NCBI RefSeq assembly: GCF_014646515.1
Contig: NZ_BMNK01000004.1
Span: 176,719 to 240,718, forward strand
Reading direction: 5' to 3'
From: Nonomuraea glycinis
Lineage (GTDB): Bacteria > Actinomycetota > Actinomycetes > Streptosporangiales > Streptosporangiaceae
DNA length: 64,000 nt
Shown: positions 60,605-64,000 of the stretch, piece by piece
Position numbering within the stretch: position 1 is the stretch's first letter
How the letters are laid out: each line of letters opens with the position of its first letter
Translations under genes and position numbers: made by a program
The notes under the pieces: generated by a model
Databases searched by the model: none
Told to the model about the DNA's origin: nothing
The model's input: only the letters and a program-made list of their open reading frames with translations

Positions 60605-63600
60605 GTGCTCAACACCCCCCGATGGCGTGTCCTCCTCCTGGGAGCCGCCACTACTCTCAGTCTCGTCCTCCCCTACGGCGTCGCGCACGCGGCGCCCGAA
60701 CCTGACAAGATCAGCCCCGCCGTCCAGCAGCAGCTCGACAGCGCGGACAAGGCCACCTTCTGGGTGCGCGTCAAGGGCGGGGCCGACCTCACCGCCGCCC
60801 GCCGGGCCTCCTCCAAGGAGGTCAAGGCCGCACGGGTCTACGAGGCCAAGACCGATCATGCCGAGTCCTCGCAGGCGGGCCTGCGCACGATGCTGAAGTC
60901 GCACGACGTCGACTTCACGCCGTACTGGATCGTCAACGCCATCAAGGTGACGGCGAACGCCAAGGTGGCGGCCGCGATCGCCGAGCGGCCCGAGGTGGAG
61001 CGGATCGAGCCGGTCCGCACCCTCAGCGTGCCCAAGCCCGAGCAGGGCAAGGCGGAGAACAAGGTCAACGCGAACGAGTGGAACATCGACCGGGTCGGCG
61101 CCCCGCGGGTGTGGGACGAGCTGGGCAACCGCGGTGAGGGCATCGTGGTGGCCAACATCGACACCGGCGTGCAGTTCGACCACCCGGACCTGCAGGCGAA
61201 CTACCGCGGCCACAACCCGGACGGCTCGGTGAGCCACGCCTACAACTGGTTCGACCCGGCCCAGATCTGCCCGACCTCCGCGCCGTGCGACAACAACGGC
61301 CACGGCACCCACACCATGGGCACCATGGTGGGCGCCAACGGCATCGGCGTCGCGCCGGGCGCGCAGTGGATCGCGGCCAAGGGCTGCGAGGCCAACTCCT
61401 GCAGCGACGCCTCCCTGCTGTCCGCCGGGCAGTGGATCCTCGCCCCCACGGACGCGGCCGGCGCCAACCCGCGCCCCGACCTCGCGCCCGACATCGTCAA
61501 CAACTCCTGGGGCGGCGCCGGCTTCGACCCCTGGTACAAGGAGACGGTCGAGGCGTGGGTCGCCGCCGGGATCTTCCCGGCCTTCTCCAACGGCAACGAG
61601 GGCCCCAGCTGCACGAGCAGCGGATCGCCCGGCCAGTACGTCACCAGCTACAGCGCCGGCGGCTTCGACATCAACAACGCCCTGTACGCGCGCTCCAGCA
61701 AGGGCGCGGGCGAGAACGGCGAGATCAAGCCGAACATCGCGGCCCCCGGCGTGAACGTCCGCTCCTCTGTGCCCGGTGGCTACGCCTCCTTCACGGGCAC
61801 GTCGATGGCCTCGCCGCACGTGGCGGCCACCGTGGCGCTCATCTGGTCGGCGTCGCCGAGCCTGAACGGTGACATCGAGGCCACCCGGCCGCTGCTCGAC
61901 GTCACCGCGATCGACGTGGCCGACACCGCCTGTGGCGGCACCGCCGCCGACAACAACATCTGGGGCGAGGGCAGGCTCGACACCTTCGCCGCGGTCCAGG
62001 CCGCGCCGCAGGAAGAGGTGGGCGAGCTCAAGGGCGTCGTCACCGCCGACGGCGCGCCGGTGGCCGGCGTCACGGTCACCATCACCGGCCCGACCGGCCG
62101 CACGGTCGTCACCGGCGCGGACGGCGCCTACACCTTCGTCCGCCTGGTGCCGGGCCAGTATGAGATCAGGGCCACGAAGTTCGGCTACGCCACGGCGAGC
62201 GCGACCGCGACGGTCGTGGCCGAGCAGAGCGCGACCGCCGACGTGACGCTGACCCCGCTGGCCTCGGGCGTGGTGTCCGGCACGGTCACCACGGCCGGCA
62301 CCGCCGAGGCGGGCGCCCGGATCCTGGCCGGCGGCACCCCGCTCAGCGCCGTCACCGACGCCGGCGGCCGCTACCGGCTCACCCTGCCCTACGGCGACTA
62401 CGAGCTCAGCGTCGTGCCCGCCTCGCGCTGCTCCGGCGGCGACACCGCGTCCGTGACGGTGGGCGGTGACCTGACCAAGGACTTCGACCTGCCGCTGCGC
62501 GGCGACAACTTCGGCTACACCTGCGCCGGCGGCACCGAGCCGTACGTGGCCGGGACCGACAAGCTCGCGCTCACCGGCGACGACGAAGCGGCCCAGGTCA
62601 CGCTGCCGTTCGCGATCCCGTTCTACGGGGCCAACGAGACCAGGGCGTGGATCGCCACCAACGGCTTCGCCAGCTTCGCCGCCGACAGGTCCACCGCCGC
62701 CGGCAACGGCACGCTGCCCACGGCGGCCACGCCCAACCACGCGGTCTACCCGTTCTGGGACGACCTGGTGGTGGACGATCAGGGCGGCATCTACACCGGG
62801 GTCGTCGGCACGGCGCCGCGCCGCCAGTACGTGATCGAGTGGCGCAACGTCCGGTTCTTCAGCGACAGCACGCAGCGGATCTCGTTCTCGGCCCTGCTGG
62901 GCGAGGACGGGTCGGTGAGCTACCGCTACAAGAACATCGAGAGTGAGCGCGACCAGGGCGCCTTCGCCACGGTCGGCATCGAGAACCGGGCGGGCACCGA
63001 CGCGCTGCTGTACTCCCTGAACGAGCCGGTGGTCTCCACCGGGCAGAGTCTCACCTTCACGGCGAGCCAGCACGGCCTGGTGACGGGCGTGGTGACCGAC
63101 GCCAACGACGGCGAGCCGCTGCCGGGCGCGACGGTCAAGATCGGCGAGGTGGGGACCTTCACCACCGGGGCCGACGGCAGGTTCTCCGGCCAGGTGCTGG
63201 CCGGGGACTACGAGGTGGAGGTCGCCAAGGAGCACTACGGCACCTTCACCAAGCCCGTCACGGTCGCGCCCGGGACGCTGACCGCGGTCGACACGGCGCT
63301 GGTGACCGGCCGGGTGGCCGCCTCGGTGGCCGAGGTGACCGTGGTGGCGCCGACCGGCGCCAGCAGGACCCGGACGCTGGAGCTGACCAACCTCGGCTCG
63401 GCCACGCCGTACACCGTGAGCACGGAGTCGGCGGACTGGCTCAAGGTCGCGCCGGGCTCCGGCACCCTGGCCAAGAACCAGAAGACCACGCTGAAGATCA
63501 CCGTCTCCAGCAACGGCGTGACGGCGGGCACGGTGCGCGCCGGCAAGCTGCTCATCCGGTCGGCCAGCGGCCGCCAGCCCGTCATCGAGATCGCGGTGAA

Positions 63601-64000
63601 GGTCGTGGTGCCCAAGCACCAGGTGGCCGTGGAGGTCGGCGGCAGCCGCAGGGTCACCGACGGGGCCGGGGACAGCTGGGACCTCGACAAGAGGTACCAG
63701 ACCGGCGGCTACGGCTACGTGGCCAACAGCAGCAGCACCGGCAGCACGAACAAGACGATCAAGGGCACCGACGACCAGTCGCTGTTCAGGACGGCCCGCG
63801 AGGGCATGCTGGAGTACCGCTTCGACCGCGTCCCCAACGGGGTCTACACGGTGGAGCTGGACTTCGCCGACATCGAGAACACCCGCCCCGGCCGGCGCGT
63901 GTTCGACGTGCTGGTCGAGGGAGAGCTGGCCATCCCGGCCCTCGACCTGGCCCTGGAGGCGGGCACGTACACGGCCGTGAGCAGGCAGTACACGGTGCGG
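60605..64000 (+). CDS. Secreted multidomain S8 serine protease, 3'-truncated by the window
   Basis: At least 1132 codons from GTG 60605, AAGGAGA 4 nt upstream. A signal peptide (RVLLLGAATTLSLVLPYGVAHA) and an I9-like propeptide (to about 150) precede the catalytic domain: Asp186 in VVANIDTGV, His233 in NNGHGTHTMGT and Ser400 in GTSMASPHVAA. All triad residues are intact. Further C-terminal are two or three carboxypeptidase-regulatory-like beta domains (each with VxGxVT...GxY), a CarboxypepD-type repeat near 63090-63250, and at the window end DFADIENTRPGRRVFDVLVE, typical of malectin-like carbohydrate-binding domains. It is an exported protease with wall or glycan binding likely. Confidence 0.9.
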   Translation, partial: MLNTPRWRVLLLGAATTLSLVLPYGVAHAAPEPDKISPAVQQQLDSADKATFWVRVKGGADLTAARRASSKEVKAARVYEAKTDHAESSQAGLRTMLKSHDVDFTPYWIVNAIKVTANAKVAAAIAERPEVERIEPVRTLSVPKPEQGKAENKVNANEWNIDRVGAPRVWDELGNRGEGIVVANIDTGVQFDHPDLQANYRGHNPDGSVSHAYNWFDPAQICPTSAPCDNNGHGTHTMGTMVGANGIGVAPGAQWIAAKGCEANSCSDASLLSAGQWILAPTDAAGANPRPDLAPDIVNNSWGGAGFDPWYKETVEAWVAAGIFPAFSNGNEGPSCTSSGSPGQYVTSYSAGGFDINNALYARSSKGAGENGEIKPNIAAPGVNVRSSVPGGYASFTGTSMASPHVAATVALIWSASPSLNGDIEATRPLLDVTAIDVADTACGGTAADNNIWGEGRLDTFAAVQAAPQEEVGELKGVVTADGAPVAGVTVTITGPTGRTVVTGADGAYTFVRLVPGQYEIRATKFGYATASATATVVAEQSATADVTLTPLASGVVSGTVTTAGTAEAGARILAGGTPLSAVTDAGGRYRLTLPYGDYELSVVPASRCSGGDTASVTVGGDLTKDFDLPLRGDNFGYTCAGGTEPYVAGTDKLALTGDDEAAQVTLPFAIPFYGANETRAWIATNGFASFAADRSTAAGNGTLPTAATPNHAVYPFWDDLVVDDQGGIYTGVVGTAPRRQYVIEWRNVRFFSDSTQRISFSALLGEDGSVSYRYKNIESERDQGAFATVGIENRAGTDALLYSLNEPVVSTGQSLTFTASQHGLVTGVVTDANDGEPLPGATVKIGEVGTFTTGADGRFSGQVLAGDYEVEVAKEHYGTFTKPVTVAPGTLTAVDTALVTGRVAASVAEVTVVAPTGASRTRTLELTNLGSATPYTVSTESADWLKVAPGSGTLAKNQKTTLKITVSSNGVTAGTVRAGKLLIRSASGRQPVIEIAVKVVVPKHQVAVEVGGSRRVTDGAGDSWDLDKRYQTGGYGYVANSSSTGSTNKTIKGTDDQSLFRTAREGMLEYRFDRVPNGVYTVELDFADIENTRPGRRVFDVLVEGELAIPALDLALEAGTYTAVSRQYTVR

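Noticed and set aside
60587..63619. About 1000-codon minus-strand frame opposite the S8 protease
   Set aside because: Low-complexity Val/Gly/Asp/His composition, no start signal; shadow of the S8 gene.

Overview
The window is high-GC DNA with strong third-position G/C bias, many GTG/TTG starts, ATGA/GTGA stop-start overlaps and likely leaderless genes. It carries actinobacterial marker genes: an HrdB-type sigma factor, DUF5999, and a GarA-FtsR-DUF151-MerR-gcvP gene order resembling Mycobacterium and Streptomyces. It looks like the chromosome of a filamentous actinomycete, most likely of the Streptosporangiaceae (for example Nonomuraea); the genus is an inference. No rRNA, tRNA, CRISPR array, prophage or insertion sequence was recognised.

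Layout. 1-5.2 kb: a truncated cytoplasmic S8 protease divergent from a TPR-CHAT (caspase-like) protein, then a membrane-anchored or secreted HNH nuclease and an SGNH hydrolase. 5.4-10.5 kb: isochorismate synthase, a YigZ/IMPACT protein, an epoxide hydrolase, and an MFS exporter with its ArsR-like regulator. 10.5-19.4 kb: a three-gene sugar ABC importer with a divergent TetR, a CoA-transferase/CitE-lyase operon with a divergent GntR, a HAD phosphatase, an inositol monophosphatase-like enzyme and an orphan GntR/UTRA regulator. 19.5-23.7 kb: STAS protein and menD-menC, divergent from menE; with menF at 5.4 kb this gives four menaquinone steps. 23.7-30.3 kb: principal sigma factor, small hypothetical proteins, TetR, DUF5999, an alpha/beta hydrolase and a TPR protein. 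30.6-41.5 kb: glycine riboswitch-gcvP, two MerR proteins, DUF151 nuclease, FHA protein, nucleotidyltransferase with a degenerate mutase domain, CDP-alcohol phosphatidyltransferase, GNAT and trpF. 41.5-52.5 kb: two-component system, methyltransferase, acyl-CoA dehydrogenase, HSL-type esterase, a glutamine-amidotransferase homologue with its nucleophile replaced, flavohemoprotein, XRE regulator, a BNR-repeat/MoaD-like pair and thyX. 52.6-64 kb: secreted M4 metalloprotease, amidohydrolase, fused trpEG with a leader peptide and attenuator, a GT39-type membrane glycosyltransferase, and a secreted S8 protease running off the window.

The least ordinary content is the S8-CHAT protease pair at the left edge, the predicted trpL leader and attenuator, a 14-bp element present twice directly and once inverted at the ArsR/MFS operator, several enzymes that have lost key catalytic or modification residues (PuuD-like Cys to Ser, STAS Ser to Ala, degenerate mutase, MoaD-like protein without a GG tail), and a recurring pattern of short imperfect tandem repeats at gene 3' ends, often covering the stop codon. 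No single locus can be called a proven new system from sequence alone; the S8-CHAT pair is the best candidate.
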